Source of the DNA: Zonotrichia leucophrys gambelii | Taxonomy: Eukaryota > Chordata > Aves > Passeriformes > Passerellidae | Length of the DNA: 64,000 nucleotides | Reading direction: 5' to 3' | NCBI RefSeq assembly: GCF_028769735.1 | Contig: NC_088171.1 | Span: forward strand, 132,325,533-132,389,532 | Shown: positions 1 through 13,300 of the stretch, piece after piece | How positions within the stretch are numbered: the stretch's first letter is position 1 | How the letters are laid out: every line of letters starts with the position of its first letter | Notes under the pieces: generated by a model | The model's input: the letters and a program-made list of their open reading frames with translations, nothing else | Database searches by the model: none | Told to the model about the DNA's origin: nothing | Translations under genes and position numbers: made by a program

Positions 1-3000
1 AATGAATCATGACCAGAGTGTACGTGCTGTTACAGCCAACATTGCTGGTTGGTGCCTGCTGCAGCAGTGAACTACTAGAAAGCTCCTGGAACTGGGTTCC
101 AAACCATTGGCAACAGGAGGTGGTAAATGGCACACATGAAATAAAGCAAGACCACAGAGAATGGAAAGCTATGAAGTGCACAACTATTTAAATGCCTATA
201 TAATTGGTTGAAATTCTTTATTTTCTGACATAGGAAAAATTAGAATGGAAACTTGACTGTGTCTACATGAGTACACAAATATTTTTTGCATATGTTCCAG
301 ACCCTGGCTCACAGTTGCAGCTTTTAGATCTTTGAGCTCACTTACATGTCTCATTTCATAATGTCAACAGATTCTTCTGCTTGTCTTTTAGCACTATGGA
401 AAAAAGATGCTTTCCAAAAAAGATCCCAAACCCCCAAAAATCTACCTACAGTAGTATAGCTCTGTGTGTAAATCTCATTTTACACATCCACTGCTGCGCA
501 TGTAAATTCATGCAAAGCCATGTGCTCAAGCACTGGTTCAGAAGCAGCCAGGGGATGCAACATTTCACTGCCTGTAAAAATGTTTGTTGATAAAAAGACA
601 AACACAGGAAAGTGTTTCTGTTGTGATATTTTATTGATGTTCCACATAATTTATTCTGACCTTCTGTCATCCTCCATTTTTTCTTCTTTTACAGTTACTT
701 TTATTGTACAGTAATTCTTTTTACACTCATCTCACCAGCGAGGTCCATGAGGACCATCTGTATGATGAAAGAATATGTAATATCTGTAATCTCTATTATC
801 ATGACAACTGCCTGGGCCTTTGACAGTTCTGCAATCTACTTAATCATTTACCTAAGTGACTGAAAATGCCTGTAAGAGGAAAAGTAGGCATATGAAAAGG
901 GAATAATACATAAAGAAACATCTGCATTGAGATCATTTGTCATTTTTGGAAAGGCTTTGGAGAATGATGCATACATTTAGTATAGCGTCATGCTCATGAC
1001 ACTGTGGATCTTTTATTCTACTTGCAGGCCTTATCTGGCATGTATTGAGCTTTTGCCATGTCTACAAGTTCCCTGCTGTGTGGCCTGGCTGCAGGGCCCT
1101 CCCTGATCCTGTCCAGTTCTTGCACTGGGTGAGGAGGGACTGCTCTCCATACCATTCCAAGCTTAGCAATGCTTAGTTTGCAGCAGGTGCCTTTTCCATT
1201 AGCTATTTGCTCTTTCTCTTCCACCATCTCCCTTTGCCCAGCAAGCCCCTGGGGCTCCCTGTGCTGTCCCTGCTTCCCAGCCCCTGTCACATTGCTGCAG
1301 GGTGACTCCTCTCCAAACCCCCTCTGTCACCCTGTGCCTTCAGCTCCTCCAAAGCACAAAGTTTTAAGAACTGGCTTTTCAGAAGCAAGAATATATGTGT
1401 AAATATATGCCATGACCAGAGCAGGTAACTGTGCTGCTAAGGAGCAGAGGATGCCTGGGAAGGGAGCATCAGTAAAAGAATTCCACATTAATTCAGATCC
1501 CTGCCAGGGAGTTGCAGTTACCTTGAATTCTCTTTGTGATAACAGCAACAGAAAACCTCCCTCACTCCCACTGCTTGCTGGTTTATGGAATACTGGAATG
1601 GCCTTGAAGCCAGGTCACTGGCAATTATCAAGATATTAGGAGAATATACAAAGAAAGGAAAGTTTGAAAAGCATAAACATATTTCATGCATGGTTTTTAT
1701 GGACATTTCCAAGGGTAGATGTGCCAAAATGTTTCCACTGGAAACTTTATATAAAATTATTGATGTGAAGGGGTTCTGCAATCCTGGCATGTCTCTCCCC
1801 TCTCCTAAGAGCTGTTGTAGCTCATGACAACTCTGTTCTGTGTACTGGGAGCATCAGCAGCTGGAATTTATCATCTGTTTGTCTTAGTCTTTATGTAGCT
1901 CATTTTAGAGACTCCACTGGTAATGACAGCTCCTGCCCTTTCACCTTCAGGACAGCTTGGAATTCATCTCTTAGGGCCAGAAATCACCCTAGCATCAAGT
2001 TTATAACAAGAAGAAAAATAACCATTTATTATAGTATCAGGCCAATTTTTGGCATTCTTTAAATTCCTTCAAAGGACAGTCAGAGGGACAGATGTGTCAT
2101 TGCAGCTCTGGGCTCTCTTTCACCCCTGCTCTGTAATTGTGTGATGCTCTTCTGAAAACCTTCCCTTTGCTTTTTTCACTCTTCCTTGCCCATCTAAAGA
2201 TTTTACCCAAGAGTTTTCTGATGCCTCATGGACTAATAGCTACCTTTTAACCTCAGGGCTCCCTAATAAAATTCTGGGGTTTTTTTTGAAGCTGTGAGCT
2301 GCCTTGGAGGTGTGACTACCCTTGGCTGCCCACTGCAGCTCCTGAGCTGGTGTCTGTTTTGGTGGCCATGCAGTGGAAGGTATCTTTCTCTGAGAGGAGG
2401 AGTTTGGGGATCTGTAAGTTCAGGAAACACAACTCCCAGGGCTTCTGATAAGGTGGGTTGTGGGACATTTCTTTTGATTACACTTTTACCATCATGTCAA
2501 GCTGTACTGGACAGAGGGGTTTCCTGGTGGCTATTTCCCAGAAGGTGGGAAGAGTATATTTTCTCTTCTTGCTTGGCTCACAAGAACTATTTCCATGTAA
2601 AGGCTGGCACAAATTGAATTCCTGCATAGTAACCAGAGGGACTGCAGTGATGGTGTCAGTCCTATTCTGCCAGCACATGCTGTGTCAGAGTTGTTCTTGT
2701 TTATTCTGTAGAATAAACAGGGTTTGTTCAAGAGATTAAAGCTGTCAGCTACAGCCAGTGACAGCCAACAAGGTGGCCTTTCCTTTTTCACATTCCACTG
2801 AGTGTTGTGCCCTCTCTGCCTCCAGATGGCTCAGCCTGTCCTCTTGAGGAGCACAGCATCCTGAGTCCTCATGCCCCAGGTGCTCTAGACCCAGGAGGCC
2901 TCGTGGCTCATGAGTATTCCTGTGTGGAATCCCCTTCCAGATGGGAGGGGATGCACATCCATGCCTTGTCCTCAGGAGATTTCCAGCCTGTGCTGGCTGT

Positions 3001-6000
3001 GGGAGAGCAGGGAGGTGGCACTGCCAGCAGGGACCCCACTGCCATGGGGAATCCCCCTTGCCAAGCAGCTCTTTCCAGCCCTTTTGTCTACTGATGCCAA
3101 GGATGTCTGTTTTAAGGAGCCAATGAATCTGCCACAGGAATCTCTTGTATTGGGATTACATGTGCTATTAATAAAAATTGCCTTCAACTTCTAAATTGAG
3201 GCACTTAAAACCCACAATGAATGCATTCTGCAGTAATGAAAAAAAAAACCCCAACTTTTTTGTTGAAATTTAAATAGATCCATGAACTTTTGTATCATGC
3301 AAGCTATTTTAAAACTGTAAATCTATTCCATTTTTTCCATTGTGGCTGTTTTTATGTTTCATTGTGCTCCTACATAGGAAAGGCTTTGGTCTTTTAATAG
3401 GAAAGATTTTATGTTTCCAGGCACAGGTTTTTGTGCCTAGCTCAATAGGCTTGGTAAGAAACTAGCTTTTTGACACTCCTTTTTCTATGGTACAAGATTT
3501 AAGAAAGGAATGAAAGAAAGTATTAAAGTAAAATCGTATTAATAAATTAGTAAGTTCTGGAAACTTAGATCAAGGTGTTCTAAATATTTCTTTTAAATAA
3601 AAAAAATAAAGGACAAAATCTAAATAGTGGCAAGGTGTTCTTTTCTGTGATTTCTGAGAAATCCAAGCATGACTCAGACTAACAGACTGTCTGAGGCCAA
3701 ATGTTGTATTGTTACAAACATGGCCTGAAACTGGATGATAAATCCTACAGGTAGTGTAAAGGTGTCCTAAAAGCCCAAAAGCTGTTTAAAATTCTGCTAG
3801 AAAATGTACTCAACTCTGCTCCCCCACCAAAAAATCTCTTATCTGTAGACATGAAGGAGAATTTATCTACAGTTTTCATTCTTCCATATCTTTTTGTCTG
3901 CTGTCCTTTGTGCCTAAAAGATCCCTACAAGATCACAGAGCTATTTCACTCTCTGTTAGTTTGCATAAAAGTAATTGACTATTCTGCATGTATTTGATGC
4001 CTGTTGTGATGATGATTTGCTCTGGCCATTGCCTTTCCTGTTGACCAGCGCTCTCTCTTTGTTTCCTTCTGTTTTCCATGCCTCCAGTTTAATAATGAGG
4101 TTGACAGTTGCCTGGGACAATGGTTATGTTTTTGATATATGTTTGTGTAGTGCTTGGCACAATGCAGCTCGTGCAGCTTGGTCTCTGACTGTGTATGTCA
4201 ACCAATAATGATGTTGTTTCCAATTGTTTCAGTCTTCAGAAGTCTTCTTTTAAACAGTTAGAAGCAAATTATTATTTAAACAATATTTTCCACATCAGTT
4301 ATGATTTCTTTAAATAATTTAAGTGCTTTTTCCAATGCTCCTCACAAGCACTGCGTTATGCCTGTGTAATTTTACTGATTTAAAGCCAAAGATCCAATGA
4401 TACAGAGATCTGCTCCAGATGTCTGAATAAAGCTGCACAGTGCAGGCACTGAGCACCAAGTGCTGCTGCTCTGAAGGCAGTGCCTTGCTCGTGAGAGGCA
4501 GCACAGCAGGTGCCTTTAATACCTGGCGCATGCACTCAGTGTCAGCAATAATTAATCCTCAGCATTATTCCCTTGGCGCATTTACCTGTCTCAGTACTTA
4601 AGGGATGCCCCTTTTAAGCACAGGAAATGACACAAACAGCAGAGCTGTCACTGGAAAACATCCCTGAGCAGGGGAACCCACGATGCGCTGGTTCGTCACT
4701 GTGTGCGAGCTCTGCTCTGATTGTCACGTTAATCTCTTTCTATTTCCTAAGAGGAAATCAGGATCTACTTCTGTACTAAGCCAGTCTCTAATCCTTGTTC
4801 CCAGCTAAACATAACAACAATCTATTTATATATTGGGCTATCCCAAATCAAACCAAAAAATAGCATAACCTAGTTCAGCTGTTGGGTAACACCAAGTATT
4901 AGCAGTGGTTATTTATATCGTTAAGATGTTTTAGACTTCTGCATTAAATAAAAGCTTATACTGAGCTTTTTAATGTTTGCTGTCACTTACAGCCACACTG
5001 GCTTGAATATGTAACAATGTGATGATGGCCCCCAAATTTTCTGGTCTGGCCTGGCTCAGCTGTGACCTCCTGCACGTTCCCTGCCTGGGGTGGCAGCTGA
5101 AGTACCTGGCTTGCCTGAGCCCTGCAGGACACAGCCTCTGTGGCAGCCGGGAGTGTTGCCATGAAGCTCTGAACTTGGCAGCTCCTTCCCTCCACTGCAG
5201 CTGGCGGGGTGACAGCAAGCAGGAGGGTCTGTTCAACCTGCTCAGGAATTTCTCCATGTATGCTGGTGTTTGATAAATCACTTTTCCCTCAAATGCATAT
5301 AGCAGAGTCTGTGTATTTGAACAGGTGGGTTTTGGGAACTTGCTGCTCCATTTGCAGGAAAGTATACACTCCACAAGTGCATCATGGAAAGACAATAACT
5401 AAAGTAGTGACGCAGACTTTAAATAAATAAAAAGGTCACTACCAGGTGATTTGTACAGCTCTAATATAATTAGTAATTAATTTTAGAGACAGTGCATTGC
5501 ATTTGACTCTGCAAGGCACTGTATCTTACTTTCTTGTGTCTGAGTTTGGGTTTATTCTGTCTTTTGCATTGCTACAGAATGCACAGAGCTGGTGTGGCTG
5601 TCAGTCTTCATGCATTACTATGACTGTCACTGTCACTGGATTTAATTTTTTAAAAAAAATTATATGTGATTGCTACTTCCATTACTTCAGACCAAGCCAG
5701 GACCAGGATAAGGCAGCTCCCTTAGTATTGGGTGCTGAACTGGTGAAGGTGGAGAGGCATCTTCAGCAGGGACCAGGTATTCAAGGTATGGAGCAACCCA
5801 TTAAATAGCTCACTTCTCACATGTTGTCTGTTGACGGTCTGCTCTTTCACTTCCACGACTTTTTATTACACTTTTCTAAAATGAAGGAACTTTTCTCCTC
5901 ACTGAGCAAAATGTTTTCCAGTGTTCTTCAGACGTGGGGAAAAAAAATCCAAAAACGAGCGGCATGTAAGCCAGGCATGTCCTTCACAGAAAGTTGCACT

Positions 6001-6758
6001 ATGTGTCTGATACCTCCAAAACTTGACTGCATCCTGGGTGAGGGAGAAGTAACCTCATCTTCTCTCAACTCTCATCACTGATAAAATGCTGTTGATGAAG
6101 GCTGTCCTCATCTCCACATCCTCATCCCCACTTTATCCCAGTTCCACAGACTATCAGCCTCAAGCTGATGAAATGTGCAGGTTCTCTTTTCTGTAGAATT
6201 TGAACAAGCCCACACATGACTTTGTACATTTGCTCCTGAGCCCCAGATGGGAACAGAGCAGCTGATGATCCCTTCAGGTGGGTCTGCGAGGGTTTTGGAA
6301 TCAGCCAGTGCACGGGCACCCACAGGGAAACTCCTGGTTTATCACCAAGCTGAAGAACTACCTCCCCTGGCTGTGTGCTAGGTGAAAAGGGTCTGTTCTG
6401 TTACTGATGGTTGAGGAACACTTTGGAAAGCTGAAGTGGTGCAGCACTTAGGTCTCTCAGAGTTCCTTTGGGCTCCGAAGGGTTAGTTCCTTAGTTCCTT
6501 GGTACAGTCACACGACTGTAGCAATAAGAGACTGAGACACTCGGAGTCTGGGGGCCTCCAAAGAGAGCACTTTCCTGGGATCCTGGCAATGTAAAAAGTG
6601 AATTACACGCTGTAAGTGATATACTATCTGCAAATTCAACACTTCTTGAACCTGCATGGTCTCAAGGAGTCTATTCTATGAGTTGGACATGTGTCTCTGA
6701 CAGTCTGTCTCTTGACCTCTTTATCTCATCAGGTTTTCTTTTTTTATTCAGATAGAAG
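1..6758. other. Intergenic DNA upstream of GEM, no gene seen
   Basis: Open frames here are all under about 145 codons and show no recognised family, conserved domain or splice-supported exon. Base composition alternates between AT-rich stretches and moderately GC-rich patches (about 1.05-1.35 kb, 2.8-3.1 kb, 5.0-5.2 kb). No mobile element was recognised. Confidence 0.6.
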
Positions 6759-7378
6759 GTTAACAAGGGCAAATTTGTGAGGAAACTTCTGAAGGGGTCC
6801 CTCTAAAAAGCAAATTGAAGCAGCTCTTCCCCCCCCGAGCTGTTCGGGAGATAAAGCTCCTTTGAGGAAAGTGGAAAAAACTGTTTATTTAACAAGCAAA
6901 GTATTCACAAGCGCAAGAAAATGAATAATATTAAACAATGGAACCTTTCATTGTTCTGAAGAAATGGCAAATTCCAAGACGGCCCTTTTGCAGGTCAGAG
7001 TCCTTTAATGGGTGTGTTGTGGGTGTGTCCTCTCAGTCTCTCGCAGTTTGGGGGGACCCCAGACCACAGTCCTGGTGTTCCCGGACAGAACAATGGCTGA
7101 ACAGTTCCAAAAACCCTTCTGGCCTCAGCTAAAGAGAAGAACCAGCAAAAACAGCAAGGGAAAGCTCCCCATCTGTCTGCAGAACGGAGAACTCCAAGGG
7201 CACTGCTTATCTCTGTGCTTTGAATGCAGCCGCGAAAAACATTCCACTGCTTTTCCTTCCCCCCCACGTTTGCTCTCAGGTCTAGTTTTAAAGGTGCAGA
7301 ACTTATTTCTGAGCTAAACAGACAAATGGAGATGCAACTCAGCATCATGAAGCCCCCCAAGGACAAAAAGTTAACAAG
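6759..7378 (-). mobile_element. ERV long terminal repeat, probably ERVL type, minus strand (apparent solo LTR)
   Basis: About 600 bp unlike the surrounding DNA, with LTR traits on the minus strand: an AATAAA signal (TTTATT on +, 6884-6889) followed by a U5-like region with a CTCGGGGGG stretch, and a TGTTA-type 5' end near 7375. The nonamer GTTAACAAG stands at both borders (6759-6767 and 7370-7378). No gag or pol reading frame adjoins it, so it looks like a solo LTR. The avian ERVL assignment rests on general resemblance and needs a repeat-library match; exact edges are uncertain. Confidence 0.6.
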
Positions 7379-10300
7379 CTGCATGCAATGTAATCAGAAA
7401 ACAATCCAGTGGTGATGTTGAAGGCCTCTAATGAGGCAAGTGAAGATAGCAGAGAGAGTCCAGGGTAGTGAAGGCAGTAGAAATGTTCTGTGCTCTGTGA
7501 GAAGTGTAAGCATCCAGCACAGGTGCTGTGCAGTATTGTTGAACCAGAAATGTGCAGGTATATGGGGCACAGAGTCTTCATTCCCTGTGGAACATATGGA
7601 CTTACTACTGTTTTGCCTTTCCATAACTTGGACATATTTTTAAATCTCAGTTATGCTTGACTCTGACTAAATTTAAGGGTGGTTTCTGATGTATACCAGT
7701 GTGAGAGAAGAGAGAGGTATTTCATAGGAGCAGATATTTGAAGATGCTCAGGTATGCTGTCAGACAGAGTTTTTCCATATGATCCTCTAACCAAAGAACA
7801 TTTTGTACCCTAAGGGTGCTTCTCATTTTAGCCTCATCTTTTCCTTTAGCTGTGAGTGAGGGAGAGCATAGGAATCAATCCAGTGCCAAATCCTGCCTTA
7901 GCTGCTCTCCTCTCCTTGCTGAAGGAGCCCATTTCCCTCCACTGCCTCACTGAGATGAAATTGCTCTTCTGCATACCCTGCTAATGAGGCAAAGAGCTAC
8001 TGGAGGCAGAGTTACACTGGCCAGCAGTGGTGATGTAATTGTCAGCAGCAGAGTCTTGGGTCAGAAGTCAACCAGGAGTGGACTTGTAACTAGGAGATAA
8101 AAATATTTTCTTTGCCTTTTGCAAAGGGACGTGTCTGTATTGTTCCCCCTTGCTTCTCTCTTTGTTGATATGTTTTATCATTTCAGTTCATGTTTGTGGG
8201 TCTTACTTGACAGTGTGACAGAATTGTTTAAAATCTGTCAGAGCAGGGCTGCAGAGAGGGCACAGTGTGGTGGGAGGGACACAGGGGCTATGCAGCTGCC
8301 TCCCCTGCTCAGCTCCAAATGGGAGCTCATAGAACTGAGACTTGGAGAGCATCAACAATCAGATCTAGTTTAGAAGTCATGCTAGAAATACATTCTTTGA
8401 GCTTGTGACTTTGAATTAGCTATTTTGCTTTTAACTTCTCAAACTGTCAGCCTGACTGTTGTGTAAACTCCCAGTAACAGAGGATTAGTGAAAAACAGGG
8501 CTACTTCCACAGCCTCAAAAAAATCAAAACTTTTTCCCACCAGTTTCTCAAATTTTGTACTTCACGAAAACAATGCATGTCAGGTACCCAGTTCAGAGCA
8601 GCTCACCTGAGAAAGGGGCTTGACACACAAGTGACACTTTTTCTTTTCTAGTCACTTTCATCTTTTAATCAGTAGTATGCTCGATGAGATGATGAGAAAA
8701 AGTCCTCCCTTATTCATAGGAAATTTTAGTGTAGAAAATGCTCAGAAAGTATTAAAAGATGTATTAATGCTGTGAAGGAGGGAAACAATGACAGAGACCT
8801 TGTAGAGTCCACTGCTGAGAAGGATGGTGTTGTCTCACACTATCACAGAGAGGCAGAAACATGATTTGCACTGGAGCACAATGCAGTGAAATTATTGGAA
8901 GTTCTGCTAGTCATCAAGATGGTTGATTAGAGTTATTAATGATGGCTTTTTTTCCTATGCCCAGCTCCTCTGTTTATTGCTTGCTTTCAAAATGAATAAA
9001 TTTGATTAAAACAATAGAGAAAAAGCAAAAGACAAACTAGAAGTTGTTGTAGGAGGTCACTCTACGTGCTTGATCATCATCATCATACACGTGTGCATGT
9101 GTGTGTCCTAGCTAGAGGGCTCAAGAAGATCCCGCTGCAGCTGTGCCTCCCTTTTCTGGCTCCTACAGAATCCAAGAGCCTTCAGTGCCAAGGAGCTGGC
9201 TTCACAGCATAAGATTGCAGCTGACAGCATTGTAACTGCTGCTGTTTTACTGAGTGTGTTCCCTGAAAAACACGCTGGCTGTGATCTCCCTTTTTCAGGA
9301 GGCCTGCTGGACGGAGCAGCACGTGTCTGCAGTGATGCACTGACAGCATGCTCTGGCTTGCAGAAGCAGGGCAGAAAACTCCACAAGCCATGTTGCCATA
9401 TGTCTGAGGCTGTGAAAGAACAGCAGTTGGTGCTTGGTCACTGGGGATGGCAGCAGAACTAATTCATGCACCCTCTGTATGAGAGGAGGAAAGTTCTAAC
9501 CATGTGCAATGATTAAATCTTAAACCTTGTCATGCTTATTGCCCACCTGAAAAGGACATCAGTAAAATCATCATCAAAATTAGCCTTTAGGCCATTAGGG
9601 ATTTCTTCATTTCACTTGACTGCCAGTACAGTTTTCAGACAGTGCAGTTTAAAGCCAGCATTAGCACAGAGACTCATCTCCCCAACCCTCTGTGGTCAGT
9701 GGGGAGAGAGGCATCTCCATGATTCATCAACCTGTGTTAGATGAATCACCGTGGAGCTCCTTGGTTAACCCTGTCTGCTTCATTCTGGAAACAAGGCAAG
9801 CAGTTTGAATGAGGTGAAATTAATCCTACCTGCAGGGGCCAGTGCTCAGTTCACCTGCCATGAACACCATACAACAGAGGTGAAGAATTAGATCTTCAAA
9901 AAGAAAATAAACAATGTATCTTCAGTTATAGGTTTATTATCACATCTTACATTTTGGAAAGCGGAAAGCACATGATAAATGACATAAGGGTAAAGCCATG
10001 TAAATAAAAGAGATGCTGTTGTTCAATTAAGTAGACATTATTTATGCCTGACTGTGTAGCGCATCTTGCTCAAAGGCATTTTGTATGGCTCCAATCTGCT
10101 TAAAGCCTGACACTGGAGAGTGTGTGTTTTGCTGATAAACATGAGCCCAGGAGCCAGAAAATCCAAACAAGGCAGTGAATCACTGAGCAATCACATGAAG
10201 CATCACTTTACTAGGTGCTAGTGTGGCAAGCAGGCAGCCGAACGCCAAACCAGGGACTCTGGGTGGATGATAGTGTAAACGGGGGAGATCAGAGCTCCCT

Positions 10301-13300
10301 CCAAGAGACCATATTTAGCTGTGGTTTTGCTGCTGCTGGTTGACTGCACAATAAGGAGAGCTGAGGAAGGGTATGATGCCCAGACACCAGACCCCAGCTG
10401 TGACCCAATGTTTGGAGGAAGAGCTGGTTTAGCCACTGCCGTGTGTTTTGTGTGACATGTGTTTCAGCCCAACACTTTTCTCCTGGTGCAAATGTGAGTG
10501 AAAGACCTGGTGTGGCCTGGACTGAGCCAGCCCAGGCAAACCCAGCTCTGCCTCAACCACGTGCCACCACCTTTCCTCCAGGAGTGCACCAAGTGGGGGT
10601 TGGGGTCCTGGGGACACCCACAGCCCTGCCCATGTCAGCCTTGACCCAGGAGGGGGACTCCTCCACTCAGACAACGAGTCCAAAACATTTTTTGATTATG
10701 CAAAACAGAAGGTGTTTTGCAAGCGAAGGTGAGTCAGAGAGCTCAACAGTGCTCTCTTGCCATCCTAGGATGGCTTGTTGTGTTGATAAATGCAATCTAG
10801 GACCTGAAAGTCAAGATCTGGTCACCATGTGGAATATTTTTAAAGTAGATTTGCTTCTGTTGGCAGGGCTTCCTTTGTATTTCTGTGTGAGTATGCCTGA
10901 GTATTGATAATTATTATTGGCTGCACTCAGTGTAAGAGTCTTGGAAAGCAAGGTGAAGAAGAAATTGCATTTGGAGCAAAAGACCTTTTCCTGCATCTCC
11001 CTTCAACAGGTCTGCAGATCAGAATAAGATCATTGTTCTGCTGAAGTTCCTAACCTATGGTTTGCTGATGCAGCAGTTGCCTATTGTTAAATTACTATCT
11101 TCACTTAGTGGTATAAAATCAAGGTGTAAAACTCTGTGAATCCTGTAGCTGCAAAGGACATAGTGGCTCCTGAACCTGATTGCACTGAGGACTGTGGCAT
11201 ACTACAAGGATCCCAGCTACAAAAATATCTTCTGTGCTGGAGCCATTCATCTAAAGGTTTTTTTAGCTCAGTATTTGAAGAACATTTATGGCTAGCTCAC
11301 ATTCAACTATTGTTACTATATTACAATTTTTTAAAATTTGCATTAAAAAGCATATTTATTTATGTCATATATGACTTGATCCCATTCCCTGGACAATTAT
11401 TGGTAGAATTCATTAACGTCATTGAGTGCAAGACTGGGAAAAAGGCAGTCCTTTAGCTAAGTAACTCTTACTGAAATAATCCAGTTCTGCCATTTACTGT
11501 TTATCATTGCTCTTTTTTCTCCCCTCAAAGCTGACAGTTCTTTTCATTTCTTTTCAGTTAACTAGACTAAAATGTAACTTGTATTTTATTATGAACTGAG
11601 CTGCATTGTTTCCCCTGGCTGCTCATTTCTCATTTTCTGCTGAGTCTTCCACTGTGCTGGCTTAATGCATTAATGAGGAACATACCTTTGGACACTGGTT
11701 ATAGCCAACAAAGCTCTGCAGTGCACAGATATAGAACACACATTCCTTTTGGTACATCAGAATCCAGATTATCTGCAAGTAATAGACTAATAAGAGGTTC
11801 TCCAATGAGTCAGCTGATTAAAGGCAATCCTATTCCCTGAGAACTCTAATGCTGGCTTTTACAGCTAACTTGTGCAGATCAGTGCTTCTTCCCTATCCTT
11901 GTGCCCATCACCAAAGGGTCATGTTCCACTTTTAGTGCTCAGTTAAAGAATTGTAAAAGTGCTGCTGTGATGTGGAAGGAAAGGAGCTGGTGGAACAAAT
12001 CCAGTACTCCCTGCAGGCAGCTCTAGGAGCAGGGCCTACCAAATCTACTCCACTGAAAAGAGCAATTTTTTAGATTGGATGCTGGCACTTCCAGGTGCTT
12101 CTGATTGCGTCCCTTAAAATGAATCAATATTTTATTATTCCTTAATTTCTCAGTGTCTTTCTCTGCCCTGTCCCCCTCTTAAAACCCTCAGTAATTTACT
12201 TAAGGCATATAATCCTTCACTTCCCTACCTCATACATCCCAGTCTCAGAGTGTTTGATCCCTTGTGCCTTTTCAGTCAGTAAGGAACTTCACACTGAGTC
12301 CTTGGATGTGAATTGGGATTGGCAAAGGCAAAGCTGTGGACATAAGTTGGTGTAAGTAATCCAATGGTCCCACTGCTGTGGGCCCAGTGCTGCCTCATCC
12401 CACATCTATTTTTGCTTTTTGCACTACATTTGCTCACCAACCTGCCTGTGGCTGCCTGTTCAGTAGGAATGAATGGTGACAATGGAGTAGCTTCTCTAGG
12501 GAGGGCATGCAGTGACTGTGGGGACTCCCAGTGTGTCCAGCACTATCCAGCCCAGCACCCAAATTCATTTCTGTCCATTTCTGTTTTTGGTAGGGTTGAG
12601 AATAGCCAGGGGCCTGCCAGCACTGCCAGATGCGAGAAGCAGAGCAAAATGTGAAATGGTCTGGAGGAGAGGCAGATCTCATTCACTGCCTGTGCAGGCA
12701 AATCACTGCTGGGAACAAAGTCTGCTCAGTCAGGCCTTCTGAGGGGAAAGATGAAGGTGAACTTCTCTGCTGGATGCATGGAGAGAAAGTGCACTTTCCA
12801 ACATGCTGCATTCAGTTTTCATTGAATGAAATCTGAATTTTGTTTTTCCTGCTTTTTTTAAAAATTTTTTTCCTCTCGTGAATTTCCCTCCCACTCTGAG
12901 ATGGTTTATGTCCTCTCTGTGGACAACTCTTACACCAGAAGGTTTGAGAAACTACTACTTTGTCATCATATACATAAATTCAAACTGGCTAATTAAGTGT
13001 CAGCTAAAAAGCACTTATTTTATATCCAATGGAAAATTTCTGCCTAATTGCTCTGAGCATCACCTGGTCTAATTGTAATTGGCTGGGGAAGGATTGCAGA
13101 GCTGCTACTCTGCAATGTTTACTTCATCCTGGCTGCAGGGAGAATTCCTTTAAGATGTGATTAATGAAACAGAGAGTGGATAAGATGGAAGAAAAACAAT
13201 GTCCCTGATTTTGGTATTGCACCAGGCAGTTACGTTCGAGCACTCGTGCGCTTTGCGACAGCGCTGGCCTCATGGTTTGTCTCTTCTCGTGCCTGAGTCC

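Noticed and set aside
10443..10907. 154-codon plus-strand open frame
   Set aside because: Low-complexity Pro/Gln/Thr-rich first part, no known domain, no Kozak or promoter context. Treated as chance.
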